Of a DNA stretch of 6,218 nt, positions 1 through 6,218 are shown in pieces. This stretch comes from Rhizobiaceae bacterium (GTDB lineage: Bacteria; Pseudomonadota; Alphaproteobacteria; Rhizobiales; Rhizobiaceae). The stretch covers positions 1 to 6,218 of the forward strand of contig JACMIV010000122.1 of the NCBI GenBank assembly GCA_014380965.1, given 5' to 3'. A program made the translations under genes and the position numbers. How positions within the stretch are numbered: position 1 is the stretch's first letter; each line of letters begins with the position of its first letter. The notes under the pieces are model-generated. The model did not search any database, was not told the origin of the DNA, and saw only the letters and a program-made list of their open reading frames with translations.

Positions 1-1
1 C

Positions 2-1657
<1,656 letters not shown>

Positions 1658-1713
1658 GGACGCAAGCCGAGAGTTCGAAGCTTGAGCCGTGCCGTCAGCG
1701 CTGAAACACCCCG

Positions 1714-1744
1714 CCCTCGTGATCAGACTGGCTGAGCATGAGGG
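1714..1744 (+). terminator. Imperfect hairpin downstream of gltB, possible terminator
   Basis: Bases 1714-1721 pair with 1737-1744 (8 pairs, one a G-U wobble). After one A/G mismatch, 1723-1726 pair with 1732-1735, leaving a 5-nt loop (ACTGG). It starts 57 bases after the gltB stop. No T-run follows, so intrinsic termination in the classical sense is not shown. It may stabilise the gltB 3' end or assist termination. The pairing is seen in the sequence; the role is inference. Confidence 0.35.
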
Positions 1745-1814
1745 TGAGTGGCAGATCCAATCATCTTGACAACTGGCTGAACGCCTCGTTCACCGGTCGG
1801 AGCGCTTGGTTCGC

Positions 1815-1843
1815 GCTGAACTCTTCTGTCACGCCGCTATAAC
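1815..1843 (+). promoter_or_regulatory. Weak candidate promoter for the GST gene
   Basis: A CTATAAC -10-like element lies at 1837-1843 (hexamer TATAAC, 1838-1843), about 45 bases before the GST start. With a 17-base spacer the -35 position would be 1815-1820 (GCTGAA), which matches the consensus poorly. The predicted RNA start near 1850 would leave a leader of about 38 nt. A 9-base direct repeat (GGTCGGAGC) lies at 1795-1803 and 1846-1854, either side of this element. The assignment rests mainly on the -10 box and the location. Confidence 0.25.
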
Positions 1844-1887
1844 TTGGTCGGAGCTTAACGCTCGCAACCAAGGGAGATGATACGAAA

Positions 1888-2523
1888 ATGTCCGACATCA
1901 AACTCTGGGGCTTCGACGGCTCTACCTATGTCCGCACCGTCAAGATGCTGCTCGCCGAGAAGGGCGTGACCGACATCGATCAGGTGCAGCTCAACGTCCT
2001 CGCGGGCGATCCGCAGACCCCTGAGCATCTGGCGCGCCATCCCTTCGGCAAGGTGCCGGTGCTCGACCACGACGGCATGCGCATTCTCGAGACCTCGGCG
2101 ATCGCCCGCTATCTCAACGATGTCCTGCCCGGCAAGTCGCTCGTTCCGTCAACGCCGAAGGACCGCGCACGGATGGACATGATCGTCGGCATCGTCGACT
2201 CCTACGGCTACGGCGCGTTGCTCGGCGGCATTGCCGCCTACCATCTCTTCCCCGACTTCGTCGGCGGCCAGAACGAGGAGGCGCGCAAGGCAGGCATCGA
2301 GAACGGCCGCAAGGTGATCGAGCTCGCGATGACGACCAAGGGCTCGTCCGATTTCATCGCCGGGGACCTCAGCCTGGCCGACCTCTATCTCGCGCCGATT
2401 GCGGCCTACGTGTCGATGACGCCCGACAAGGATGCCGTGTTCGACGTGCCCAGCTTTGCCGAGTGGTGGGCGAAGGTGGAGGCTCTGCCGAGCTATCAGG
2501 CGACGGCCCCGAACGCAGGCTGA
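1888..2523 (+). CDS. Glutathione S-transferase family protein
   Basis: This 211-residue protein has the usual soluble two-domain GST length. Residues 1-80 form the thioredoxin-like glutathione-binding domain. KVPVL (55-59) carries the cis-Pro57, and ETSAI (68-72) supplies the Glu/Ser pair that binds the gamma-glutamyl group. Near the N-terminus, GSTYVRTV (11-18) places Ser12/Thr13 where bacterial GSTs carry the activating Ser or Cys; the Pro that commonly follows it is Thr13. Residues 90-205 are the helical domain, with the N-capping box SLAD (162-165) typical of the GST fold. A purine-rich AGGGAG (1871-1876) lies 11 bases before the ATG. It probably conjugates or reduces electrophilic substrates with glutathione in the cytosol, but the substrate and class cannot be told from sequence. 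It shares the strand of gltB and vapBC but is separated by 230 and 153 bp, so it is probably its own transcription unit. Its codon use resembles the glt genes. Confidence 0.93.
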   Translation: MSDIKLWGFDGSTYVRTVKMLLAEKGVTDIDQVQLNVLAGDPQTPEHLARHPFGKVPVLDHDGMRILETSAIARYLNDVLPGKSLVPSTPKDRARMDMIVGIVDSYGYGALLGGIAAYHLFPDFVGGQNEEARKAGIENGRKVIELAMTTKGSSDFIAGDLSLADLYLAPIAAYVSMTPDKDAVFDVPSFAEWWAKVEALPSYQATAPNAG

Positions 2524-2540
2524 CGCGACAGTCATAATGC

Positions 2541-2576
2541 CTTGGTCGACAGAGACTTTGCCGGCACTCGACCAGG
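2541..2576 (+). terminator. Hairpin downstream of the GST gene, possible terminator
   Basis: Bases 2541-2549 (CTTGGTCGA) pair with 2568-2576 (TCGACCAGG) over 9 positions, one a T-G wobble, around an 18-base loop. It lies 17 bases after the GST stop, where a terminator would be expected. The large loop and the missing T-run keep this uncertain. Confidence 0.25.
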
Positions 2577-2618
2577 GAGCGAGCGAAGCGACCGTCAGTC
2601 ATCAAATGAGGCAGCAGA

Positions 2619-2647
2619 TTGTGTGAACAGTTCCCGTGGCATATACT
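2619..2647 (+). promoter_or_regulatory. Candidate vapBC promoter
   Basis: TTGTGT (2619-2624) and TATACT (2642-2647) are separated by exactly 17 bases. The -10 matches the sigma-70 consensus at 5 of 6 positions; the -35 matches at the three key positions, TTG. The expected RNA start is about 2653-2655, giving a leader of roughly 22 nt before the chosen vapB start. The -10 hexamer overlaps the left arm and spacer of the inverted repeat at 2632-2666, so a protein bound there would block RNA polymerase. Confidence 0.55.
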
Positions 2648-2666
2648 TTGGACATATGCCACGGGA
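2632..2666. promoter_or_regulatory. 13-bp perfect inverted repeat, probable VapB/VapBC operator
   Basis: TCCCGTGGCATAT (2632-2644) is repeated exactly as its reverse complement at 2654-2666, with a 9-base spacer (ACTTTGGAC). Arm centres are 22 bp apart, about two DNA turns, so two DNA-binding units would sit on the same face. The site overlaps the candidate -10 box and most of the vapB Shine-Dalgarno (GGGAG, 2663-2667). VapB antitoxins of the AbrB/SpoVT fold, with or without VapC, are known to repress their own operons by binding such palindromes. The repeat is seen directly; binding is inferred. Confidence 0.75.
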
Positions 2667-2667
2667 G
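2663..2667 (+). promoter_or_regulatory. vapB ribosome binding site, decides the start
   Basis: GGGAG ends 9 bases before the ATG at 2677, a good Shine-Dalgarno distance. The in-frame ATG at 2656 has no such element and would sit almost at the predicted RNA start. Four of the five bases (2663-2666) belong to the right arm of the inverted repeat. Confidence 0.6.
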
Positions 2668-2676
2668 CCCGATCGG

Positions 2677-2931
2677 ATGGCGTTTGGTGAGCGAAAAGCC
2701 AAGATTTTTAAGAACGGGCGCAGCCGGGCCATTCGAATTCCAGCCGAGTTCATTCTGGATGGAGACGAAGTGACCATTCGGCAAGAGAACGACGGCGTCA
2801 TCACGATTCTGCCGTCCGCACCGCTCGGACTTCTAGCATGGCTGGCCACCTTGGAGCCGCTGGAGGAAGCAGACCAGATGCCGGAAATCACCGACGACGA
2901 TCTGCTCCCGCTCGACGACATCGAACTGTGA
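2677..2931 (+). CDS. vapB: VapB-type antitoxin, AbrB/MazE/SpoVT DNA-binding fold
   Basis: This 84-residue antitoxin neutralises the VapC RNase encoded next to it and probably represses the operon. Residues 8-25 (AKIFKNGRSRAIRIPAEF) are the swapped-hairpin AbrB/SpoVT signature shared by VapB antitoxins (xNGRSxAIRIPxEF pattern). This is followed by DEVTIRQENDGVITILPS, which completes the small beta barrel. Residues 58-84 form an acidic tail (EITDDDLLPLDDIEL at the end), the kind of flexible segment that wraps the toxin. The start at 2677 is chosen for its GGGAG site and because it begins just before the conserved domain. Upstream in-frame ATGs at 2656 and 2542 would add unconserved residues, and 2542 would run through the promoter. 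The stop overlaps the vapC start. Codon use is visibly less G/C-ending than in gltB or gltD, consistent with acquisition by transfer. VapB is favoured over MazE because the partner is a PIN protein. Confidence 0.9.
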   Translation: MAFGERKAKIFKNGRSRAIRIPAEFILDGDEVTIRQENDGVITILPSAPLGLLAWLATLEPLEEADQMPEITDDDLLPLDDIEL

Positions 2932-3332
2932 CCCTCTTCCTGCTGGACACGAACGCGGCCTCTGATCTTCTCAGGCGCCCCGATGGTCGGATAGCGGAAC
3001 ATGTGAAGCGTGTAGGAGAAACGAACGTCGGCATGAGCGTACTGGTGAGCGCAGAACTCGCATTCGGCGCGGAGCAATCTTCAAGCCCGACGCTAGTCTG
3101 GCGGGTCGAGAGCCTACGACGGCGAATTTCAGTCCTTTCATTCGAGCAGCCGGCGGACCTGCATTACGGCCGGCTGCGGGCCATACTGAAAGCACGAGGC
3201 TTACCCATCGGCCCGAACGACCTCTTGATCGCAGCGCACGCGCTCGCCTTGAACGCCACGCTCGTCACGGACAACATTCGCGAATTCAGCCGTGTTCCAG
3301 GCCTTGCCGTCGAGAACTGGTTGCGGCACTAG
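2928..3332 (+). CDS. vapC: VapC-type toxin, PIN-domain ribonuclease
   Basis: This 134-residue protein is the size of a single PIN domain. VapC toxins are Mg2+-dependent endoribonucleases that arrest translation, commonly by cutting tRNA or rRNA; the target here is unknown. The acidic metal-binding residues are visible: Asp7 in FLLDTNAASDLL, Glu43 in VSAELAFGAE, Asp98 in IGPNDLLIAAHAL, and Asp115 in LVTDNIREF. All four are intact, so the toxin should be active. The C-terminal FSRVPGLAVENW is the usual last strand. The start is GTG at 2928, which shares four bases with the vapB stop (GTGA). This places LLDTN at the normal N-terminal position and suggests translational coupling, as no good Shine-Dalgarno precedes it. 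The open frame extends upstream to 2838 but only through vapB in another frame. The TAG stop is at 3330-3332, 125 bp before gltD. Confidence 0.92.
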   Translation: MTLFLLDTNAASDLLRRPDGRIAEHVKRVGETNVGMSVLVSAELAFGAEQSSSPTLVWRVESLRRRISVLSFEQPADLHYGRLRAILKARGLPIGPNDLLIAAHALALNATLVTDNIREFSRVPGLAVENWLRH

Positions 3333-3376
3333 AGCACTTCTAACCAGCGAAAATTTGGCTATCGTGTGCTGCGCCG

Positions 3377-3399
3377 CAGCGCCGTATGAGCGGCGGCTG
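3377..3399 (+). other. Short hairpin between vapC and gltD
   Basis: CAGCGCCG (3377-3384) pairs with CGGC (3391-3394) and GCTG (3396-3399), with one bulged G at 3395 and a 6-base loop (TATGAG). It lies 44 bases after the vapC stop and 58 before the gltD start. It could reduce read-through from vapBC or be part of the gltD leader. No T-run follows. I found no convincing gltD promoter in the 125-bp gap; TTCTAA/TATCGT around 3338-3365 is only a weak possibility. Confidence 0.25.
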
Positions 3400-3444
3400 G
3401 GACGGGCGCGCCAACGCGGCCGGACGAGCGTGTCACGACAGAGA

Positions 3445-3450
3445 GTGGGA
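3445..3450 (+). promoter_or_regulatory. gltD ribosome binding site, supports start at 3458
   Basis: GTGGGA ends 7 bases before the ATG at 3458. Together with the family-typical N-terminus MGKVTGF this argues against the earlier in-frame ATG at 3386, which would add 24 unconserved residues. Confidence 0.5.
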
Positions 3451-3457
3451 TCGACGG

Positions 3458-4912
3458 ATGGGTAAGGTGACGGGGTTTATGGAGATCGACCGGCAGACCC
3501 AGAAATACCAACCGGCCTCCGACCGCATCCGCCATTTCCGCGAGTTCACGCTTCCGATGTCCGACGCGGAGGTCGGCAAGCAGGCGGCGCGGTGCATGGA
3601 CTGCGGCATTCCCTATTGTCATGGGCCGACCGGCTGTCCCATCCACAACCAGATTCCCGACTGGAACGACCTCGTCTACGGCGGCGACTGGGAGGGCGCG
3701 ATCCGCAACCTCCATTCGACGAACAATTTCCCCGAATTCACCGGCCGCATCTGCCCCGCCCCGTGCGAGGAAGCGTGTACGCTTAATCTCGAGGACACGC
3801 CGGTCGCCATCAAGACCGTCGAGCAGGCGATCGCCGACAAGGCCTACAAGCTAGGCCTCATCCGCCCGCAGCCGGCGAAGGCGCAGTCGGGCAAGGCGGT
3901 TGCCATCATCGGCTCCGGGCCTGCGGGCCTTGCGGCCGCCCAGCAGCTCGGTCGAGCCGGCCACGAGGTGCATGTCTACGAGCGCGAAACGCGGCCGGGG
4001 GGCCTTCTCCGCTACGGCATTCCCGACTTCAAGATGGAAAAGCACTGGATCGACAAGCGCGTCGAGCAGATGACGGGAGAGGGCGTCACCTTCTTCTGCG
4101 GCGTCGGCATCGGGCGGGACAAGCCGCTTGCCGAACTCCTTTCGACATATGATGCCGTGCTCTACTCCGGCGGCGCGGAACGCCCGCGTGATGCCGGCAT
4201 CCCCCATGGCGATCTGAAGGGCGTCTACGACGCAATGCCCTATCTCGTGCAGCAGAACCGCCGCGTCGGCGGCGAGAACACCGAGAGCGTCGGCTGGAAG
4301 TCCGAGGAGATCGTCGCCGGCGGCAAGCATGTCGTCGTCGTCGGCGGCGGCGATACCGCGTCCGATTGCGTCGGCACGGCCTTCCGCCAGGGTGCAGTCA
4401 AGGTCTCGCAGCTCGACATCCGGCCAAAGCCCCCGAAGACGGAGAACAAGCTTGAGGTCTGGCCCTATTGGGCGACGAAGATGCGCACATCCTCCAGCCA
4501 GGCCGAGGGCGCGATCCGCGAGTTTCAGGTCGCGACGCTCGAATTCACCGGCGAGGACGGCGTCCTCACCGGCGTCAAATGCGCCGAGGTCGACGAGAAG
4601 CGCCGGCCGATCCCCGGAACGGAGTTCGTCATCAAGGCAGATCTCGCCTTCATCGCGATCGGTTTCGCGGGTCCCTTCGCCGAAGGCCCGCTCGCCGAAC
4701 TCGGCGAGGCTCTCGGCACCAAGGCCGACGGGCGCGGCAACGTTTCGGTCGCCGCCAACGAGGTCGACTATAAGACCTCCGTCGAGAAGCTCTACGTCGC
4801 GGGCGACGTCCGGCGCGGCCAGTCGCTCGTCGTCTGGGCGATCCGTGAAGGCCGGCAGGCCGCGCGTTCCATCGATCTCGAGCTCATGGGCACGACGACG
4901 CTTCCGCGTTAA
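3458..4912 (+). CDS. gltD: Glutamate synthase (NADPH) small subunit
   Basis: The beta subunit of glutamate synthase oxidises NADPH at FAD and passes electrons through iron-sulfur centres to the FMN of GltB, driving glutamate formation. The product is 484 residues, the normal family length. Residues 1-130 are the Fe-S domain, with Cys46, 49, 54 and 60 ([15 protein letters not shown]) and Cys99, 103 and 107 (CPAPCEEAC). The FAD fold begins with IIGSGPAG (150-157), and the NADPH-binding fold with [12 protein letters not shown] (292-303). The second FAD contact is [18 protein letters not shown] (445-462). All motifs are intact, so the protein should be functional. The start is set by the conserved MGKVTGF. 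Same strand as gltB but not adjacent, so it needs either its own promoter or read-through across the GST and vapBC genes. It converges on the gene at 4977. Confidence 0.98.
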   Translation: MGKVTGFMEIDRQTQKYQPASDRIRHFREFTLPMSDAEVGKQAARCMDCGIPYCHGPTGCPIHNQIPDWNDLVYGGDWEGAIRNLHSTNNFPEFTGRICPAPCEEACTLNLEDTPVAIKTVEQAIADKAYKLGLIRPQPAKAQSGKAVAIIGSGPAGLAAAQQLGRAGHEVHVYERETRPGGLLRYGIPDFKMEKHWIDKRVEQMTGEGVTFFCGVGIGRDKPLAELLSTYDAVLYSGGAERPRDAGIPHGDLKGVYDAMPYLVQQNRRVGGENTESVGWKSEEIVAGGKHVVVVGGGDTASDCVGTAFRQGAVKVSQLDIRPKPPKTENKLEVWPYWATKMRTSSSQAEGAIREFQVATLEFTGEDGVLTGVKCAEVDEKRRPIPGTEFVIKADLAFIAIGFAGPFAEGPLAELGEALGTKADGRGNVSVAANEVDYKTSVEKLYVAGDVRRGQSLVVWAIREGRQAARSIDLELMGTTTLPR

Positions 4913-4927
4913 CGCGTGTCGGTGCTG

Positions 4928-4968
4928 CGGGGAAGCGTTCAGCGGGCAAGCCGCCCGGAACGCCCCCG
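4928..4968. terminator. Long hairpin between convergent genes, probable bidirectional terminator
   Basis: Three stacked stems lie between the two stop codons: CGGGG (4928-4932) with CCCCG (4964-4968), GCGTTC (4935-4940) with GAACGC (4958-4963), and CGGGC (4943-4947) with GCCCG (4953-4957). The loop is AAGCC and two 2-base bulges (4933-4934, 4941-4942) fall on the left arm, giving 16 pairs in all. It starts 15 bases after the gltD stop and ends 8 bases from the stop of the convergent gene, so it can fold in either transcript. T-runs are absent on both sides, as is common in GC-rich genomes. Confidence 0.6.
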
Positions 4969-4976
4969 GCCTCATG

Positions 4977-6218
4977 TCAGCGGCGCGTCTGATCCTCGGA
5001 GAAGGGTGACGCACTGAGCGGCGGCTTAGATGTCGCCACTGGCGCTGCGGCTTGCGGAGTCGTCGGTGGGACGGAAGGAGCCAACGTCTGCTGCACCGAT
5101 GCCGGAGCCGCTTCGGGTCGCGCGGCTTCCAGCCGGCCTTGAGCTGTCCATTCCTCGACGATCGCATCGGCGAGCGAAGGCATCGAGGCCGCCGGCGCAC
5201 GCGCTTCCGGCTCGCGCATCCTCGAAAGTTCGACCGTCCCGCGGAAGACGACCGGATCCTGCGGCTTGCGCGGCAAGACTGCGCTCGTCTTGGCGCTCCA
5301 GACAAAATCGTCCGCCCGGCCGGGAGCGGTCGGCGTCGGCGCTCCGTTGACGACGAGCCGCTCTCGCGGCGAAGGGTCGGGCGAGCCGCCGGCGCTCGGA
5401 CCGCCTCCGAGCAAAGCGTCGCCCCCATCGAGCGCCGGGTCGGTGAGGGCGATGAGGGGTGCAAATGTCGCGTTTGCGGCATTCACGAGAGCCGGCGCCG
5501 AAGGGCCAAAAACCTCGCCCGATGGAAGGCTCGCAACGGCCGCGCTGCCCTCAGCCGTGGTTCCGAGAAGGCGCAGGATCGGCTTTTCCGCGAAAAAGGC
5601 GAGCTTCTCCGATCCCGCAGGCGTCATGGTGATGCCGTCGGAGTTCCGCAATCGCGCGGTCTGGCCGGCAATATCCGGGCCCGAATAGGTGAAGGCGCCG
5701 TTCGCGTCGACGAACCCTTCCCAGACGTCGACAAACTCGCCACCTGCGGCCGTCGTCGCGACCTTGCGGTAGATGTCGTTGAGCGCGGCCATGTCCTCGC
5801 TCATGCGGTCGAATTTGAATGCAGGCATTCCGACCCAGACGAGCGGGATGTTCCGCTCGCTCACCGCCTTGGCGAAGGCCTCGACGCGGCGCTCGTACTC
5901 GCTCGTCCACCCTGCAGACAGCGCCGCCAGGCTCTCGCCGCCGGAACGGATCGGCTGACGGTCGTTCGATCCCATCATTGCGACCACGACGGCGGGCTTC
6001 TTCTCGTCGAGAAGCGGTCCTATCCCCTTGAGCCAGTCGAAATGATCGTCTCGCACGAAGCCGGACGACCCATTCGAGAAGCCTACCACGCGGATAGCGG
6101 GGTTCTTCGCGACGGCATCTTCAAGGCCGCCCGCAAGCGATCCGGCGAGGAAGTCCCCGACGACGAGCACTGTCTTCGCGGTCTCGCTCTTCTCGACCAC
6201 GACGGCGGCTGCGGCTCC
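4977..6218 (-). CDS. DUF459-like SGNH-hydrolase-fold protein, 5' end beyond window
   Basis: At least 413 residues; the frame is open to the right edge, so the GTG at 6200 is not a proven start and any signal peptide or membrane anchor is outside. Residues are counted from that GTG. Residues 10-210 resemble the SGNH hydrolase fold: block I TVLVVGDFLAGSLA (10-23), block II around SNGSSGF (42-48), block III MMGSNDRQ (76-82), and the last block DGITMTPAGSEKL (188-200). GSND is intact. The expected nucleophile (GDS) is Phe17, however, and the His of the usual DxxH is Thr191, so ordinary Ser-His esterase chemistry looks unlikely unless another residue substitutes. Residues of about 215-407 are rich in Pro, Ala and Ser, probably disordered. 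Rhizobial DUF459 proteins are thought to be periplasmic or envelope-associated; the substrate is unknown. Family assignment is from memory of the motifs, not a search. Confidence 0.8.
   Translation of the reverse strand, partial: GAAAAVVVEKSETAKTVLVVGDFLAGSLAGGLEDAVAKNPAIRVVGFSNGSSGFVRDDHFDWLKGIGPLLDEKKPAVVVAMMGSNDRQPIRSGGESLAALSAGWTSEYERRVEAFAKAVSERNIPLVWVGMPAFKFDRMSEDMAALNDIYRKVATTAAGGEFVDVWEGFVDANGAFTYSGPDIAGQTARLRNSDGITMTPAGSEKLAFFAEKPILRLLGTTAEGSAAVASLPSGEVFGPSAPALVNAANATFAPLIALTDPALDGGDALLGGGPSAGGSPDPSPRERLVVNGAPTPTAPGRADDFVWSAKTSAVLPRKPQDPVVFRGTVELSRMREPEARAPAASMPSLADAIVEEWTAQGRLEAARPEAAPASVQQTLAPSVPPTTPQAAAPVATSKPPLSASPFSEDQTRR

Noticed and set aside
1766..1771. Perfect TTGACA as a -35 box for the GST gene
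   Set aside because: At 16-18 bases spacing there is no acceptable -10 (TTCACC and neighbours), and the TATAAC box is 66 bases away.
2529..2602. CAGTCAT direct repeat (2529-2535 and 2596-2602) as a target-site duplication around an insertion
   Set aside because: Both copies lie on the same side of vapBC, so they cannot flank it, and a 7-mer repeat is likely by chance.
2542..2676. Longer vapB starting at ATG 2542
   Set aside because: The extra 45 codons would run through the promoter and operator, match nothing in the AbrB fold, and lack a ribosome site.
2838..2927. Longer vapC starting at 2838
   Set aside because: The added residues are read out of frame from vapB. PIN proteins begin with the LxDTN strand, which the GTG at 2928 places correctly.
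3386..3457. Longer gltD starting at ATG 3386
   Set aside because: The added 24 residues are not family-like, and the ATG lies in the loop of a hairpin. MGKVTGF at 3458 is the usual N-terminus.
3851..5482. 543-codon open frame on the minus strand antisense to gltD and spanning into the SGNH-like gene
   Set aside because: It lies opposite gltD and in another frame of the SGNH-like gene, is dominated by Arg, Ala, Pro and Asp, and shows no motif. It is a typical shadow of GC-rich coding DNA.
5266..5688. 140-codon plus-strand open frame opposite the SGNH-like gene
   Set aside because: Antisense to a well-supported coding region, with no motif and no ribosome site. Shadow frame.

Overview
The window reads as a GC-rich alphaproteobacterial chromosome segment, most likely Hyphomicrobiales (Rhizobiales). 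The basis is strong G/C preference at third codon positions, glutamate synthase proteins of the alphaproteobacterial type, and a DUF459/SGNH-family gene next to gltD. This placement is an inference from protein character, not from a database search.

Layout, left to right. The 3' third of gltB (NADPH-dependent glutamate synthase large subunit) enters from the left edge and stops at 1657. A 230-bp gap follows, with a 12-bp imperfect hairpin and a weak promoter candidate. Next is an intact glutathione S-transferase-like gene (1888-2523). After 153 bp comes a compact type II toxin-antitoxin pair on the same strand: an AbrB/SpoVT-type VapB antitoxin (2677-2931) and a PIN-domain VapC toxin (2928-3332), overlapping by 4 bases (GTGA). 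A complete gltD (glutamate synthase small subunit, 3458-4912) follows. A convergent DUF459 SGNH-hydrolase-like gene (minus strand, 4977 to the right edge, 5' end missing) closes the window. A long hairpin sits between the two convergent stops.

How the genes work together: GltB and GltD form the enzyme that turns glutamine plus 2-oxoglutarate into two glutamates using NADPH, the second half of the GS-GOGAT ammonium assimilation route. Their genes are often adjacent. Here they are about 1.8 kb apart, with a GST gene and a toxin-antitoxin module between them. The TA pair appears autonomous. A perfect 13-bp inverted repeat covers its likely -10 box and the vapB ribosome binding site, as expected of an operator bound by the VapB-VapC complex.

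The most interesting points are: (i) the vapBC operator/promoter/RBS overlap, whose geometry predicts that read-through RNA and self-initiated RNA fold differently; (ii) the TA insertion inside a central nitrogen-assimilation locus; and (iii) the SGNH-like protein, which has Phe where the nucleophilic Ser is expected and Thr where the catalytic His is expected, while keeping the GSND block. I see no RNA genes, CRISPR array, insertion sequence or origin. Nothing here is clearly a new system; it is mostly housekeeping with one small accessory module.
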